DNA of 64,000 bases from Pseudomonas sp. RIT288. GTDB taxonomy: Bacteria > Pseudomonadota > Gammaproteobacteria > Pseudomonadales > Pseudomonadaceae. The notes beneath the pieces are model-generated. The model was not told where the DNA came from and searched no databases. It was given only the letters and a program-made list of their open reading frames with translations. Positions 39,229 to 52,000 of this stretch are shown piece by piece (position 1 is the first letter of the stretch; every line of letters starts with the position of its first letter). Where the stretch lies: contig NZ_JFYN01000005.1 of the NCBI RefSeq assembly GCF_000631985.1, positions 62,001-126,000 of the forward strand. Direction: 5' to 3'. A program made the translations under genes and the position numbers.

Positions 39229-40086
39229 ATGCGTTTGATCATCGTCAGCGGCCGCTCCGGCTCGGGTAAAAGTACCGCCCTGAATGTTCTTGAGGACAAC
39301 GGCTACTACTGCATCGACAACCTGCCGGCCGGTCTTCTGCCGGAACTCGCCGAACGCGCCCTGATTCATACCGAGCTGGCTCAGCCGTTGGTGGCTGTGT
39401 CGATCGATGCGCGAAACCTGCCGAGTCATTTGTCACGCTTCCCCGAGTTGCTGGAAGAAGTCCGCGCCCGACACATCCAGTGTGATGTGCTGTATCTGGA
39501 TGCCGACGAAGAAACCTTGCTCAAACGCTTCTCGGAAACCCGCCGTCGCCACCCCCTGAGCACCGCCAACCGTTCACTGGCCGAAGCGATCGAAGATGAA
39601 ACCGCCCTGCTCGGCCCGATTGCCGACCTGGCCGATCTCAAGGTCAACACCACCAATCTGAATCTGTACCAGTTGCGCGACACCATCAAACTGCGCCTGC
39701 TGAACCAGCCGGAGCCGGGTACGGCGTTTCTGGTCGAATCGTTCGGTTTCAAGCGCGGCATGCCAGTGGACGCGGATCTGGTGTTCGACGTGCGCTGCCT
39801 GCCCAATCCGTACTGGAAGCCTGAATTGCGCGCGCAATCCGGACTCGACGCACCGGTCGCCGAGTACCTGGCGACGCAGCCGGAGGTCGAGGAGATGTTC
39901 CAGGACATCTACGGCTACCTGAATAAATGGCTGCCACGCTTTGCGGCAAGCAATCGCGCCTATGTCACCATTGCCATTGGCTGCACCGGCGGGCATCACC
40001 GCTCCGTTTACCTGACCGAACGCCTGGGTCAGGCCCTGCAGAAAACCCTGAAGAACGTCCAGGTTCGCCACCGCGACCTCACTTAA
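39229..40086 (+). CDS. rapZ: RNase adapter protein RapZ
   Basis: The 285-residue protein has an N-terminal kinase-like domain with Walker [19 protein letters not shown] and a C-terminal RNA-binding domain with [16 protein letters not shown]. In enterobacteria it guides RNase E to GlmZ; in Pseudomonas, which lacks that sRNA pair, the role is less clear. It is part of the rpoN-ptsO cluster. Confidence 0.95.
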   Translation: MRLIIVSGRSGSGKSTALNVLEDNGYYCIDNLPAGLLPELAERALIHTELAQPLVAVSIDARNLPSHLSRFPELLEEVRARHIQCDVLYLDADEETLLKRFSETRRRHPLSTANRSLAEAIEDETALLGPIADLADLKVNTTNLNLYQLRDTIKLRLLNQPEPGTAFLVESFGFKRGMPVDADLVFDVRCLPNPYWKPELRAQSGLDAPVAEYLATQPEVEEMFQDIYGYLNKWLPRFAASNRAYVTIAIGCTGGHHRSVYLTERLGQALQKTLKNVQVRHRDLT

Positions 40087-40101
40087 AGGATTCACACCGC
40101 G

Positions 40102-40377
40102 ATGCCTGCTCTGGAAATCGAAATCATCAATAAACTGGGCCTGCATGCCCGAGCGTCGGCCAAGTTCGTTGGCGTGGCGGGCCAGTATCCCGATTGCACC
40201 ATCAGAGTAGGCCGCACACCGGAAACCACGGTGGATGGCAAAAGCATCATGGCGATGATGATGCTGGCTGCCGGCAAGGGCACCAAAATCTATCTGAGTA
40301 CCGAAGGCCATCAGGCACAGGAAGCGCTGGATGCGCTGGTGGCGTTGATCAACAACTACTTCGATGAGGGTGGTTGA
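40102..40377 (+). CDS. ptsO: Phosphocarrier protein NPr
   Basis: The 91-residue HPr-like protein has the active histidine in NKLGLHARASAKFVGVA and the conserved serine region DGKSIMAMMMLAAGKG. It transfers phosphate from PtsP to PtsN. It is the last gene of the cluster; a long REP pair follows and probably terminates transcription. Confidence 0.96.
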   Translation: MPALEIEIINKLGLHARASAKFVGVAGQYPDCTIRVGRTPETTVDGKSIMAMMMLAAGKGTKIYLSTEGHQAQEALDALVALINNYFDEGG

Positions 40378-40384
40378 TCGTTAA

Positions 40385-40494
40385 AAGATCAAAAGATCGT
40401 CCGAACGCGGCCCGAACCTGCGGCAGCTCCTACATTGGAATGCGTTCACTGTAGGAGCTGCCGCAGGTTCGGGCCGCGTTCGGACGATCTTTTT
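40385..40494. repeat. Long inverted REP pair between ptsO and the ZIP gene
   Basis: Arms of about 46 bases (AAAGATCGTCCGAACGCGGC, then CCGAACCTGC and GGCAGCTCCTACA) face each other across a short spacer. Convergent neighbours suggest a shared terminator; it is closely similar to the pair at 11586-11697. Confidence 0.85.
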
Positions 40495-41388
40495 TCAGCC
40501 CAACGCCGTATCCATCACCATCATCAGACAAAACCCGATCAACAAGCCCAGGCTGGCCAGCTTGTCATGCCCATGACGGCGCGATTCCGGGATGACCTCG
40601 TGAGTCACCACCAGCAACATCGCCCCCGCCGCCAGTGCCAATCCCAGCGGCAATAGCAGCTCCGCCAGACTGACCAGCCAGGCGCAGAGTAGCGCAAACA
40701 CCGGCTCGACCAGCCCTGACGCCGCACCGATCAAGAACGCTCTGACCCGCGACATTCCCGCTCCCGCCAGTACCAGCGCAATCACTAACCCCTCCGGCAC
40801 ATCCTGCAAGGCGATGCCCATCGCCAGACTGTCGGCATCCGGCATGCCGCCGCCAGCAGACACCCCCACCGCCATGCCTTCCGGAATGTTGTGGGCAATG
40901 ATGGCGAAGACGAACAGCCAGATCCGCGGAGGAATCACCGGGTGCTCGGGGGTACCGACGAGCATTTCCGGTGAAGCGCCGGACAGTTTCAGATCCACCA
41001 GATACAAACCGAATGCACCGAGCATGATGCCGAAGCAGATCAGACCGCTGGCGGCCCAAGGTGTCAGGCCCAGACTTTCGGCGGCGGCTATGCCCGGCAC
41101 GATCAGCGAAAACGCGGTCGCCGCCAGCATCACGCCGGCGCCGAAACCCAGCAGCGTATCGCTGAGCCTCTGCGGCATGCGCCGGATCACCAGCACCGGT
41201 ACCGCGCCGAGCGCCGTGCCAAGGGCGCAGATCGCGCCACCCTGCAAAGCCCGCGACAGTTTCGGCTGCAGATCCAGCCATTCCAGCCCGTGCGCCGCCA
41301 GCAAGGTTATGCCCGCCAGCAGCAACAGCGAACCGACCGCGTAACGAAACATGCGTCCACCGCCAATCGCCAGTGTTTCAGTGCCCAT
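40495..41388 (-). CDS. ZIP family metal transporter (GufA type)
   Basis: The 297-residue membrane protein has eight likely helices and the ZIP metal-site motifs IIAHNIPEGMAVGVSAGGG and MGIALQDVPEGLVIALVLAG. ZIP proteins import zinc or other divalent metals. An AAGG lies six bases before ATG 41388. It lies 30 bases after sodA, at the end of the fagA-fumC-orfX-sodA run, as in P. aeruginosa. Supply of manganese or zinc during iron limitation is a reasonable inference but not shown. Confidence 0.88.
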   Translation of the reverse strand: MGTETLAIGGGRMFRYAVGSLLLLAGITLLAAHGLEWLDLQPKLSRALQGGAICALGTALGAVPVLVIRRMPQRLSDTLLGFGAGVMLAATAFSLIVPGIAAAESLGLTPWAASGLICFGIMLGAFGLYLVDLKLSGASPEMLVGTPEHPVIPPRIWLFVFAIIAHNIPEGMAVGVSAGGGMPDADSLAMGIALQDVPEGLVIALVLAGAGMSRVRAFLIGAASGLVEPVFALLCAWLVSLAELLLPLGLALAAGAMLLVVTHEVIPESRRHGHDKLASLGLLIGFCLMMVMDTALG

Positions 41389-41418
41389 AGTCAGCCTTGG
41401 ATTGTTTTTATAGATGAC

Positions 41419-42030
41419 TTAAACCAGCGCAGCCTGATAACGCGCGGCAACTTCAGGCCAATTGATCACGTTGTAGAACGCGTTGATGTATTCCGGACGG
41501 CGGTTCTGATAACGCAGGTAGTAGGCGTGCTCCCAGACGTCCAGACCGAGAATCGGCGTATTGCCGTTCATCAACGGGCTGTCCTGATTGCCGCTACTTT
41601 CCACGACCAGTTTTTTCTCCGGGGTGACGCTGAGCCAGGCCCAGCCACTGCCGAAACGGGTCAGCGCGGCTTTGGTAAAGGCGTCCTTGAAGCTGTCGAG
41701 ACCGCCGAGTTGGTCATCAATCGCCTCGGCCAGCGCGCCGTCCGGCCTGCCACCGCCGTTGGGCACCATGACTTCCCAGAACAACGAATGGTTGGCGTGG
41801 CCGCCACCCTGGTTGATCACCGCCGCGCGAAGCTTTTCCGGCAACTGCTGGACGCTGGCGACCAGTTTTTCTACCGGCCATTCGGCGTACTCGGTGCCTT
41901 CGACGGCGGCATTGAGGTTGTTGATGTAGGTCTGGTGGTGCTTGGTGTAGTGGATCTCCATGGTTTGCGCATCGATGTGCGGTTCAAGGGCGTCGTAGGC
42001 GTACGGCAAGGCAGGCAAGGTAAAAGCCAT
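41419..42030 (-). CDS. sodA: Manganese superoxide dismutase
   Basis: The 203-residue enzyme ([20 protein letters not shown]) has metal ligands in [26 protein letters not shown] and the signature [12 protein letters not shown]. The G-rich pattern GGGHANH and [11 protein letters not shown] fit the manganese rather than iron form. It lies in the fagA-fumC-orfX-sodA operon under a Fur box, giving iron-independent superoxide defence when iron is scarce. ATG 42030 follows a GGAG within orfX. Confidence 0.94.
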   Translation of the reverse strand: MAFTLPALPYAYDALEPHIDAQTMEIHYTKHHQTYINNLNAAVEGTEYAEWPVEKLVASVQQLPEKLRAAVINQGGGHANHSLFWEVMVPNGGGRPDGALAEAIDDQLGGLDSFKDAFTKAALTRFGSGWAWLSVTPEKKLVVESSGNQDSPLMNGNTPILGLDVWEHAYYLRYQNRRPEYINAFYNVINWPEVAARYQAALV

Positions 42031-42031
42031 T

Positions 42032-42472
42032 TCAGTGGACTCCATGGTGATGTGAGGCTGACGCGCGGCGTGCATTGCCGGTGTCCGGGTGCAGCAGGCG
42101 CTGGGTGCGCGGGTATTCGCCGTGTTCGCTGATGAAATTCAGCAGTTCGACGTAGGTCTTGCTGCTCTGGCGCAGCGCCGCTTCACGCAGGGCCGGGCGC
42201 AGGCGCTCGTCCTGCATGGTCTGCAACAGCCGTTGATGAATCGCGCAGAGGTACTCGGCGCTCTCCTCCGGCTGATTCAGGCGCAAATGCAGATCCGCCA
42301 GGTTGTGGTGGGAGATGACGCAGGCCGCCACCGCTTCGTCGGCATCCGCCCAGCGTTCGAACAGCACTTGCGCCAGGGCCAGGGCTTGCAGATAAGCCTC
42401 GCGGGCATCAATCAGCTCGCCCAGCATGAAGCAACGATTGGCCCGTTCGATCGTGCGTTTCCAGTGCTCCAT
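42032..42472 (-). CDS. orfX of the fumC-sodA operon, TPR-like protein
   Basis: The 146-residue cytoplasmic protein is almost wholly helical with repeats suggesting tetratricopeptide folds ([40 protein letters not shown]) and ends with histidines (SASHHHGVH). It corresponds by position to orfX between fumC and sodA in P. aeruginosa, function unknown. It ends one base before the sodA start, so coupling is likely. Confidence 0.85.
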   Translation of the reverse strand: MEHWKRTIERANRCFMLGELIDAREAYLQALALAQVLFERWADADEAVAACVISHHNLADLHLRLNQPEESAEYLCAIHQRLLQTMQDERLRPALREAALRQSSKTYVELLNFISEHGEYPRTQRLLHPDTGNARRASASHHHGVH

Positions 42473-42499
42473 GGTGAGCCTCCAAAGCGGTTGCGGGGT

Positions 42500-43856
<1,357 letters not shown>

Positions 43857-43876
<20 letters not shown>

Positions 43877-44264
43877 CGGTAAATCCTTGGACTAATTCAA
43901 TGAGAGGAATCGAGGGAAGCAATTCGCAGGTCGCCAATTGCCAGGTGTAGCGCTGCCAGCGCCGGAGCCGGCAGTTGCACAGAGAGAGGCGTTCCATTTC
44001 ACGCAACGGCCGCCAGGCTTGATCGAGGCACAGGCTGCGCCAGTGCCAGGGCAAGGCGATGTCGCTGGCCGTGTCCAGCAGCAGACGGAAGGAGGTTTCA
44101 GCGATGGTCCACGGGGAAGTCGCCGTGCAGCAGGCCAGATAACGGCCTTCGGCCAGGTAGTGTTCGATCAGGCGCGGTTCGTCAGGATCCATCGCGCAAC
44201 GGATCTGGCGACTCATCCAGCGCCAGCTTTCAAGGTACGGCTGCTCGTGCAAGGCAGAACTCAT
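43857..44264 (-). CDS. fagA: Fur-associated protein FagA
   Basis: The 135-residue protein (MSSALHEQPYLESWRWMSRQ) is rich in tryptophan, arginine and cysteine (YLACCTATSPWTIAE, LSLCNCRLRRWQRY) with no recognised domain. By position, first in the operon before fumC, it matches fagA of P. aeruginosa, an iron-regulated gene of unknown function. A Fur box lies about 20-50 bases upstream. Confidence 0.85.
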
Positions 44265-44286
44265 GATCCGCGACTCATTCGGAAAT

Positions 44287-44315
44287 GAGATTTATTATTA
44301 GATGATAATGAGAAC
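44287..44315 (-). promoter_or_regulatory. Fur box upstream of fagA-fumC-orfX-sodA
   Basis: The minus strand contains TTCTCATTATCATCTAATAA and further AT-rich half-sites, overlapping matches to the Fur consensus GATAATGATAATCATTATC. The operon is known to be Fur-repressed in P. aeruginosa. Confidence 0.75.
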
Positions 44316-44331
44316 CAAAACAAGAGTGCTG

Positions 44332-44416
44332 TGTAGGAGCTGCCGCAGGCTGCAATCTTTTGATTTTGCTTTTCAAACACAGGATCAAGAGATCGCAGCC
44401 TGCGGCAGCTCCTACA
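44332..44416. repeat. Paired REP elements
   Basis: Inverted copies of TGTAGGAGCTGCCGCAGGCT flank an AT-rich spacer between the fagA operator and the pmbA terminator. Confidence 0.85.
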
Positions 44417-44427
44417 GGGCGGGCATG

Positions 44428-44466
44428 AAAAAAGGCGCGCCACCCGATGAGGTGACGCGCCTTTTT
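44428..44466 (-). terminator. Terminator of pmbA
   Basis: An 11-base stem with one mismatch (GGCGCGCCACC and GGTGACGCGCC) has T-runs on both sides. Confidence 0.85.
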
Positions 44467-44481
44467 GGTGACGGTTGGGGC

Positions 44482-45828
44482 TTAGCTACCCGCCACCGTC
44501 ATCCGCTCGATCAACACCGAGCCAGTGCGAATATTGCTGCGCAGCTCCAGATCATTACCGACTGCAACGATCTGTTTGAACATGTCGCGCATATTGCCGG
44601 CGATAGTCACTTCCTGCACCGCGAACTGGATTTCGCCGTTCTCGACCCAGAACCCCGCCGCCCCACGCGAATAATCGCCGGTGACCATGTTCAAGCCATG
44701 GCCCATCAACTCGGTAACCAACAAGCCACGGCCCATGCGTTTCAACAGCGCTGCCTGGTCTTCATCACCGTGAGTGACGAACAGGTTGTGCACGCCACCC
44801 GCGTTGGCGGTGCTCGGCATGCCGAGTTTGCGCCCGGAATACGTGCCGAGGATGTACGACACCAACTCGCCCTTCTCGACGAACGGTTTGGCGTAGGTGG
44901 CCAGACCATCACCGTCGTACGAGGCGCTGCCCATGGCGCGCATCAGGTGCGGACGCTCATCGATGGTCAGCCATTCCGGAAACAGCTTCTGCCCCAGCGT
45001 GCCTTCGAGGAACGACGACTTGCGATACAGACTGCCGCCAGACACCGCCGACAGGAAACTGCCGAACAACCCGCCCGCCAGCTCGGCGGAAAACAGCACC
45101 GGCACTTCGCAGGTCGGTACCGGACGCGCGCCCAGACGGCTCGCGGCGCGTTGCGCGGCACGCTGGCCGATGCTCACCGGATCCGCCAGCAGACTGCCCT
45201 GACGGTTGACGTCATACCAGTAATCGCGCTGCATCTGGCCATCGGCTTCGGCGATCATCACGCAGCTCAGGCTGTGCCGGGTCGATGCGTAACCACCGAT
45301 GAAACCGTGGCTGTTGCCATACACACGGCAGCCCTGATGGGTGCTGAGGGTGGTGCCGTCGGCGTTCTTGATCCGCGCATCGGCGTCGAACGCCGCGGCT
45401 TCACAGAGCAACGCCTTCTCGATGGCCTGCTCCGGGGTGATGTCCCATTCGTGGAACAGATCGAAATCCTGCACATCCCTGGCCATCAGCGCGGCATCGG
45501 CGAGACCCGAAGCTTCGTCTTCAGAGGTGTGTCTGGCGATCGCCAGTGCGGCGGCAACGGTTTCGCGAATCGCGTCCGGCCCGGTGGCGGAGGTGCTGGC
45601 CGAGCCTTTGCGCTGGCCGACGTACAGGGTGATGCCAAAGCCCTGGTCGCGGTTGAACTCGACCGTCTCGACCTCACGCTGGCGCACCGACGTCGACAAA
45701 CCCTGCTCCAGTGACACCGCGACTTCACAGGCACTGGCGCCCTGACGCTTGGCTTCGGCGATGATCTGCTCGACCTGCTCCTGCAGTGCCGGCAATGCTT
45801 GCGGGCCGACGCTTTGAACTGCACTCAT
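44482..45828 (-). CDS. pmbA: Metalloprotease-family protein PmbA (TldE)
   Basis: The 448-residue protein is the non-zinc partner of the TldD/TldE heterodimer, which degrades unfolded peptides and processes microcins. Family features are [55 protein letters not shown] and [23 protein letters not shown] 45828 is chosen because GGAG lies six bases upstream; ATG 45834 directly abuts that SD. It is divergent from darP; its partner tldD lies just beyond. Confidence 0.93.
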   Translation of the reverse strand: MSAVQSVGPQALPALQEQVEQIIAEAKRQGASACEVAVSLEQGLSTSVRQREVETVEFNRDQGFGITLYVGQRKGSASTSATGPDAIRETVAAALAIARHTSEDEASGLADAALMARDVQDFDLFHEWDITPEQAIEKALLCEAAAFDADARIKNADGTTLSTHQGCRVYGNSHGFIGGYASTRHSLSCVMIAEADGQMQRDYWYDVNRQGSLLADPVSIGQRAAQRAASRLGARPVPTCEVPVLFSAELAGGLFGSFLSAVSGGSLYRKSSFLEGTLGQKLFPEWLTIDERPHLMRAMGSASYDGDGLATYAKPFVEKGELVSYILGTYSGRKLGMPSTANAGGVHNLFVTHGDEDQAALLKRMGRGLLVTELMGHGLNMVTGDYSRGAAGFWVENGEIQFAVQEVTIAGNMRDMFKQIVAVGNDLELRSNIRTGSVLIERMTVAGS

Positions 45829-45936
45829 GCTCATCTCCACTCAAATTCTGCTTTCGGCTGGGGTCATCGAGCGACCGGGCCGGACAAGCGGCCCCCGACT
45901 GGTTATCATGGCGGCGTTTCTTTGCGGACTGCCACC

Positions 45937-46461
45937 ATGGTTGATTCTTACGACGACTCCCTCGATACGGGAGAAAAAAGCAAATCTCAGGTCAAACGCG
46001 AGCTGCATGCTCTGGTTGACCTTGGCGAGCGCCTTACAACACTCAAGCCCGACTTGCAGGCAAAACTGCCATTGACCGACGCCTTGCGCCGGGCCCTGGC
46101 CGATGCGCCGAAGCACACCGCGAACATCGCGCGTAAACGGCACCTGCAGTTCATCGGCAAACTGATGCGCGATCAGGACACTGACGCGATTCTGGTCCTG
46201 CTCGATCAACTCGATGCCTCCACCCGTCAGTACAACGAGCGTTTCCACAACCTCGAACGCTGGCGTGACCGCCTGATCGCCGGTGACGACGCCGTGCTGG
46301 AGAAGTTCGTCGTCGAATACCCCGACGCCGATCGCCAGCAATTGCGTTCCCTGATCCGTCAGGCTCAGCACGAGGTTGCGCACAACAAACCTCCTGCTTC
46401 CAGCCGCAAGATCTTCAAGTACATCCGTGAGCTGGACGATACCCAACGCGGTCTGCGTTGA
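45937..46461 (+). CDS. darP: Ribosome biogenesis factor DarP (YjgA)
   Basis: The 174-residue helical protein has [37 protein letters not shown] and the C-terminal [19 protein letters not shown]. DarP/YjgA binds late 50S precursors and aids maturation of the peptidyl-transferase region. ATG 45937 fits the family N-terminus (MVDSYDD). It lies alone on the plus strand between pmbA and tldD, as in many Pseudomonas. Confidence 0.93.
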   Translation: MVDSYDDSLDTGEKSKSQVKRELHALVDLGERLTTLKPDLQAKLPLTDALRRALADAPKHTANIARKRHLQFIGKLMRDQDTDAILVLLDQLDASTRQYNERFHNLERWRDRLIAGDDAVLEKFVVEYPDADRQQLRSLIRQAQHEVAHNKPPASSRKIFKYIRELDDTQRGLR

Positions 46462-46471
46462 TACTCGCCCC

Positions 46472-46556
46472 TGTAGGAGCTGCCGCAGGCTGCGATCTTT
46501 TGACTTTGATTGTTAAAAGCAAGATCAAAGGATCGCAGCCTGCGGCAGCGCCTACA
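46472..46556. repeat. Paired REP elements
   Basis: Inverted TGTAGGAGCTGCCGCAGGCT copies separate the convergent darP and tldD genes. Confidence 0.85.
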
Positions 46557-46572
46557 GAGGATGTTTGCATCC

Positions 46573-48015
46573 TTATGCGCCCGTACCACCCACGGTAATC
46601 GCATCGATTTTCAGCGTCGGCTGACCAACACCCACCGGTACCGACTGCCCGTCCTTGCCACACGTGCCCACACCGCTGTCCAGCGCCAGATCGTTACCGA
46701 CCATCGACACCCGGCTCATCGCCTCGGGACCGTTGCCGATCAACGTCGCGCCCTTGACCGGCGCGGTGATCTTGCCGTCTTCGATCAGGTACGCCTCGCT
46801 GGTGGAGAACACGAACTTGCCGCTGGTGATATCGACCTGACCGCCGCCGAGGTTGGCGCAGTAGATGCCCTTCTTCACCGAAGCGATGATTTCCGCCGGA
46901 TCGCTCTCGCCGCCGAGCATGTAGGTGTTGGTCATGCGCGGCATCGGCAGATGCGCGTAAGACTCGCGACGACCGTTGCCGGTACGGGCCACGCCCATCA
47001 GGCGCGCGTTGAGTTTGTCCTGCATGTAACCCTTGAGCACGCCGTTCTCGATCAGCGTGGTGCACTCGGTCGGGGTGCCTTCGTCGTCAACGCTCAGCGA
47101 GCCGCGGCGACCACTCAACGTGCCGTCATCGACAATGGTGCAGAGCTTGGAGGCGACCATTTCGCCCATCCGCCCACTGTAGGCGGAACTGCCCTTGCGG
47201 TTGAAGTCGCCTTCCAGACCATGACCGACCGCTTCGTGCAGGAGCACGCCGGACCAACCCGAACCAAGGACGACAGGCAAAGTGCCGGCCGGTGCCGGAA
47301 TCGCTTCCAGATTCACCAGCGCCTGACGCAGCGCTTCCCGGGCATAGCCCATGGCGCGGTCTTCGGCGAGGAAATAACGGTAGTCGGTCCGCCCGCCGCC
47401 GCCATGTCCGCCGCGCTCGCGACGGCCATTCTGCTCGACGATCACGCTGACGTTGAAACGCACCAGCGGACGCACGTCAGCGGCGAGGCCACCATCGGTG
47501 GACGCCACCAGAATCCGCTCCCAGACCCCGGCCATGCTCACGCTGACCTGCTGAATCCGTGGATCGAGGGCACGAGTAGCGACGTCGATGCGCTTGAGCA
47601 GCTCGACTTTCTCGGCGCGGCTCAGCACTTCCAGCGGATTGTCCGGCGCATACAACTGCGCGACATCCTGAGTGCTGAACGCTTGCACCGTGCCGTTCTG
47701 CCCGGCGCGGGAGATCGAGCGGGCGGCACGGGCCGCAGCGCCGAGGGCTTCGAGGGTGATCGCATTGCTGTAGGCGAAACCGGTTTTCTCACCGGACTGC
47801 GCACGCACGCCAACACCCTGGTCGAGGTTGAAGCTGCCTTCCTTGACGATACCGTCTTCCAGCGACCATGACTCGGAGATCTGACCCTGGAAATACAGGT
47901 CGGCAGCATCGATGCCCGGGCCTGCCAGGTCACCGAGCACGCCTTGCAGGCTCTCGATGGTCACGCCGCCGGGCGCCAACAGGTGATCACTGACTGAGGA
48001 CAACAACTCGCTCAT
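46573..48015 (-). CDS. tldD: Zinc metalloprotease TldD
   Basis: The 480-residue protein carries the zinc site [20 protein letters not shown] (HExxxH) near residue 260, absent from PmbA, and the family segments [20 protein letters not shown] and [20 protein letters not shown]. With PmbA it forms the TldD/TldE protease. ATG 48015 is preferred; the frame continues seven codons upstream without support. It follows the nitrilase-family gene by four bases. Confidence 0.95.
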   Translation of the reverse strand: MSELLSSVSDHLLAPGGVTIESLQGVLGDLAGPGIDAADLYFQGQISESWSLEDGIVKEGSFNLDQGVGVRAQSGEKTGFAYSNAITLEALGAAARAARSISRAGQNGTVQAFSTQDVAQLYAPDNPLEVLSRAEKVELLKRIDVATRALDPRIQQVSVSMAGVWERILVASTDGGLAADVRPLVRFNVSVIVEQNGRRERGGHGGGGRTDYRYFLAEDRAMGYAREALRQALVNLEAIPAPAGTLPVVLGSGWSGVLLHEAVGHGLEGDFNRKGSSAYSGRMGEMVASKLCTIVDDGTLSGRRGSLSVDDEGTPTECTTLIENGVLKGYMQDKLNARLMGVARTGNGRRESYAHLPMPRMTNTYMLGGESDPAEIIASVKKGIYCANLGGGQVDITSGKFVFSTSEAYLIEDGKITAPVKGATLIGNGPEAMSRVSMVGNDLALDSGVGTCGKDGQSVPVGVGQPTLKIDAITVGGTGA

Positions 48016-48019
48016 AGGT

Positions 48020-48880
48020 TTACGCCTTAAATTCATGTTCTGAAGCAGGCCGCTGGGCGCCCTGCGAGAAAAACCGCCGATGACGGGTCACCGGCATTCG
48101 CGCCCTGATAGACGCTTGTTCATCACTGTCGCGTGCGGCCAACAACACCGCTTCGCCTTGATCCTGATGCGCCAGCACACGGCCCCACGGATCGATAATC
48201 GCCGCATGACCGAAGGTCTCACGCGGTCCCGGATGGGTCCCGCCCTGCGCTGCTGCCAACATGTAACACTGGGTCTCGATGGCACGGGCGCGAATCAGCA
48301 CGTCCCAGTGCGCCGCCCCGGTCACTGCGGTGAAAGCCGACGGCGCGGTGATCAACTCGGCACCGGCGGCGCGCAGCTCACTGTACAGCTCTGGAAAGCG
48401 CAGGTCGTAACACACCGTCAGGCCAACTCGGCCAACCGGCGTGTCTGCCACCACCACGCCACTGCCATAAGCATAGTCATCGGACTCGCGATACCGCCCG
48501 CGATTGTCCGCCACATCGACATCGAACAGGTGCAACTTGTCATACCGCGCTACGATTTCGCCCTGATCGTTGACCAGCAGCGAACAGGCGTGGGACTTGG
48601 CGTCCGGCTGCCCGAGCGGTGGCAACGGCAACGTGCCGGCCACTATCCATAACTTGAGGTCGCGGGCGGTCTGTTTCAACCATGGCAGGATCGGCCCTTC
48701 GCCGAGCGCTTCGGCACGGCCGATGTCGGCGATGTCGCGACGGCCCATGGCGGCGAAGTTTTCCGGCAGCACCGCCAGCTGCGCACCGCCAGCTGCGGCC
48801 TGTTCGAGCAGGCGTCGAGCCTGCGCCAGATTGGCCAGCACATCACTCTGGCTGACCATTTGAATCACCGCTAAAGACAT
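48020..48880 (-). CDS. Carbon-nitrogen hydrolase (nitrilase superfamily)
   Basis: The 286-residue hydrolase has the catalytic triad Glu in [10 protein letters not shown], Lys in [11 protein letters not shown] and Cys in [12 protein letters not shown]. It resembles the Nit1/YbeM subgroup; mammalian and yeast members and E. coli YbeM repair deaminated glutathione. That activity is an inference here. Together with tldD it forms a short unit downstream of yhdP and rng, a usual Pseudomonas order. Length is normal. Confidence 0.9.
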   Translation of the reverse strand: MSLAVIQMVSQSDVLANLAQARRLLEQAAAGGAQLAVLPENFAAMGRRDIADIGRAEALGEGPILPWLKQTARDLKLWIVAGTLPLPPLGQPDAKSHACSLLVNDQGEIVARYDKLHLFDVDVADNRGRYRESDDYAYGSGVVVADTPVGRVGLTVCYDLRFPELYSELRAAGAELITAPSAFTAVTGAAHWDVLIRARAIETQCYMLAAAQGGTHPGPRETFGHAAIIDPWGRVLAHQDQGEAVLLAARDSDEQASIRARMPVTRHRRFFSQGAQRPASEHEFKA

Positions 48881-48909
48881 GGCCGCTCCTCAGAATCCGC
48901 ACATAACCG

Positions 48910-48991
48910 TGTAGGCGCTGCCGCAGGCTGCGATCTTTTGATCTGGCTTCCGATAAAAATCAAAAGATCGCAGCCTGCGGCAGCTCCTACA
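48910..48991. repeat. Paired REP elements
   Basis: Inverted TGTAGGCGCTGCCGCAGGCT/TGTAGGAGCTGCCGCAGGCT copies lie between yhdP and the nitrilase gene. Confidence 0.85.
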
Positions 48992-49012
48992 TAGGGGATA
49001 GCGTCATGCTAC

Positions 49013-52000
49013 TCAAAAAGGCTTGTCGAAGGTGATTTTCGGCTCTTTCCACGGGCCTTTGACGGTGTACTTGACGCTGGCGAAGCGTGCCACGCGGTCG
49101 CCGATCAGCTTGTCGATCAGGAACAACGCCCCGCCGACCGCCGGCGCGCCGACGATCAACGCGGCAATCGGCAGGTTGTTGGTCACCGGCAAGGTCACCA
49201 GCAACTTGGCGTCGACCTTATCGCCGACCAGATCCAGCGTACCGTCCAGCTCAAGATTGCTCGAAGGACCGGTCAGACGAATCGGCTCGCGGGTGATATA
49301 CACGCCGTTATTTGCCACCAACAGGCCCTTGACCCGATCGTAGCTCAAGCCTTTGCCGAACAAATCGGAGAAGTCCAGACGCAGGCGGCGGCCGATGGAG
49401 TTGAAGTTGAGCAGACCGAACACTCGCAACGCCTGCGCGCCGCCCTCCACTTCAACGAACTGACCTTTATTGAGCGAGGCATCCAGCGTGCCGGAGAAGC
49501 GCTTGGTCGCCAGCCATGCCGGCGAGCCCGGCCAGCGGCCATCGACATCCATGTGGAATTCTTCACTGGTCACGCTCGGCGCAAAGCCCCAGCCCTTCAG
49601 CACATCGGCGAGGTTCTTGCCGCTGATCCGGCCCTTGAACCAGCTGTTGGTCGAACCCGGCGCCCCTTCCCAGCCGCCATTGCCCTGCAACAGGATGCCC
49701 TTGAGGCCCATGTCCAGATTGTTCAGGGCGATGCCTTTGGCCGTCGGGCGAACCTTGAGCGACCAGCCGCCCACCAGATCCGGGCCGAGGAACAACTGAT
49801 TGATGGTGATATCCAGCGCGGGAATTTTCGTCGGGTCGACCGAAACCAGCGGATCGGGCGAATTCTCGTCAGCCTGCACCGTCGGATCCGGTGCCGGCAG
49901 GCGTACGTATTGCAGATTGACCGCAATCGGCGCGCCTTTGGCATCCGGCAGGCTGGCCGAACCCTTGGCCTGCTGGCTGTCGAGCGCCAGATTCCACGCC
50001 CATGGCTTGCGATTGACCTGTACCGCAGCCTGATCCAGCGTGGTGCCGAATGCCGTGAGCTTGCCCACCTTGAAGTCGGCACTGTTGAGCAGTTGTTTGG
50101 CGCTGCCACCCGGGTCGTTGCCGGCGTATTTGCTGACCAGATCCTGCCACGGCGCGACGTCCAGCTCCGACAGCACACCGCGAATGCGCAAGCCCTTGGC
50201 CTCCGGCAGAACCGCGTCGCCCGTACCGAGGAACAACTCGCCTCGGCCATCGGCGATATTGTTCGGCGGCGCGGCGAAGGCGAAGCTTGCCAGTTGATCG
50301 TAGCTGACCCAGTAACGCCGCTCCGCGCCTTGCAACGTCATGCGGAATACCGTGTCACGCCCTTGCTCGGCCGACATGCCGAACGGTGCCGGCAGATCCA
50401 CCGCCACACCTTTCATGCTGGAGCTGACCGTCAGCTGACTGTCAGTGCCGTCGAGGTTGACCTGCAACTGATAGGGAATGGTCCCGGACACCGGCAACGG
50501 CTGAGTCACGCCCAGCCAGTCAGTGAGTTTCTTGACCTCGACCTGCCCGGAAGCCGCGACCCGAGTCTTGAGCTTGTTCGGGCGGCCATCAGCGAAAATC
50601 TGTGCGGTCACGGGCTTGTCGAAAGCCCTGGCGGCGATGTTCTGCCCACTCAGGCCCTTGGCACTGTCGAAGCGAAAATCACCCTTGAGCTGACTCAGTT
50701 CCAGCTTCGGCTCAGCCAGTTTCAGGCGCGCATTGGCGGTCTTGAAGTCAACGAGGATCTTCGGCAGATCGCCCTTTTCCAGCGGAATGTCGAGTTTGAC
50801 CTTGCCCTGCAGATCGCCCTCGCCTTCCCAGCCGGCAAAGGTTTCGCCGGTGCCGATCGGCGCGGTCTGGAGAATTTTCAGGCCATCGCCCAGCCCGCCG
50901 GCAAATCCGCCGTCCAGCAACAGATGGGTAGGTTGCCCGGCCGGCACATGGGGAATGTTGACGAAGACGTCACTGACCTGAGTGTCGAGCAACTGGCCCT
51001 TGTCGGCCACGATGCGCACGCCGCTGTCCTCGATGAACACATCGCCGCTGACCTTGCTGACATGCGGCCAGCCCGGCTGGAACGCCAGTTCGGCGTCATG
51101 CACCTTGAAGAACAGGCTGATGCTGCGATCCACGTCCTTGGCGTTTTTGCTCAGCGACCCCTGGTACTGGAAGAAGCCTTGATCCACGGCGCCCTTCAGG
51201 ATCGCTGTACGCAGCCACTCGTCGAGGGCCGGGCTCAGGACTGCGGGCAGGTATTTGGCGGTGTAGCGACCGTCGCCATCGACCAGACCGACGCGCAGGT
51301 CCATGTAGTCTTCCTGGCTATGGTCGAAGTGCAGGCGAATCAGGAAGTCGCCGGCAATCCTGCCCTCTTCGCCCAGCACTTTCAGGTAAGGCGCGATCAG
51401 GGTGAAACCTTCTTTATCGAGCTTCCAGGTCAGTCGGGCATTGGCCTGAATGTATTGCCATGGCTTGGCGAAGATCGGGTCGAGGTGCAGGACGAAATCC
51501 TTGCTGTCCAGGCGCAACTCGCCGCCGTCGAGGTTGCCGCTGAGGCTGCCACTGACATTTCGCGCCGCCGGGGCACCGTGATAGGCATCGAAACCGACAT
51601 TATCGAGGTTGGCAGCAAAGCCGAATTTCGAGCCGTCGGTGGCGTTGGGACGAAAATCCAGCAGCACGTTGCGCAGTCCGCCCGTCACCTTCAGGTGGTC
51701 GACGACCGTGGCGACGCTTTCGGGCAATGGCCCCAGCGCATTGAGCAGCGGCGTGATCGGCGTCAGATCGAGGCGGTCGGCCTGCAAGTGCCATAGCTCA
51801 TCGGTTTTATCGGTGGCCACCGTCTGCTTGAGCTGCACACGGGATTCCCAGCGGGTCTCGCCAAAGTTCATCGCCAGCGAATCGAGAGTGACAATCGCGC
51901 CCTCGTCATCCCGCTGGTAATAGCCGTTGAGCGCCAGATTGCTGATCTTGATCGGCTTGCGCTCGGCATAAGCGCCGGTCACCTGTGGTGCGTTCAAACG

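Noticed and set aside
44482..48015. pmbA and tldD as a duplicated pair with one inactive copy
   Set aside because: Lack of the HExxxH motif in PmbA is the normal state of the TldE subunit in the TldD/TldE heterodimer, not decay.
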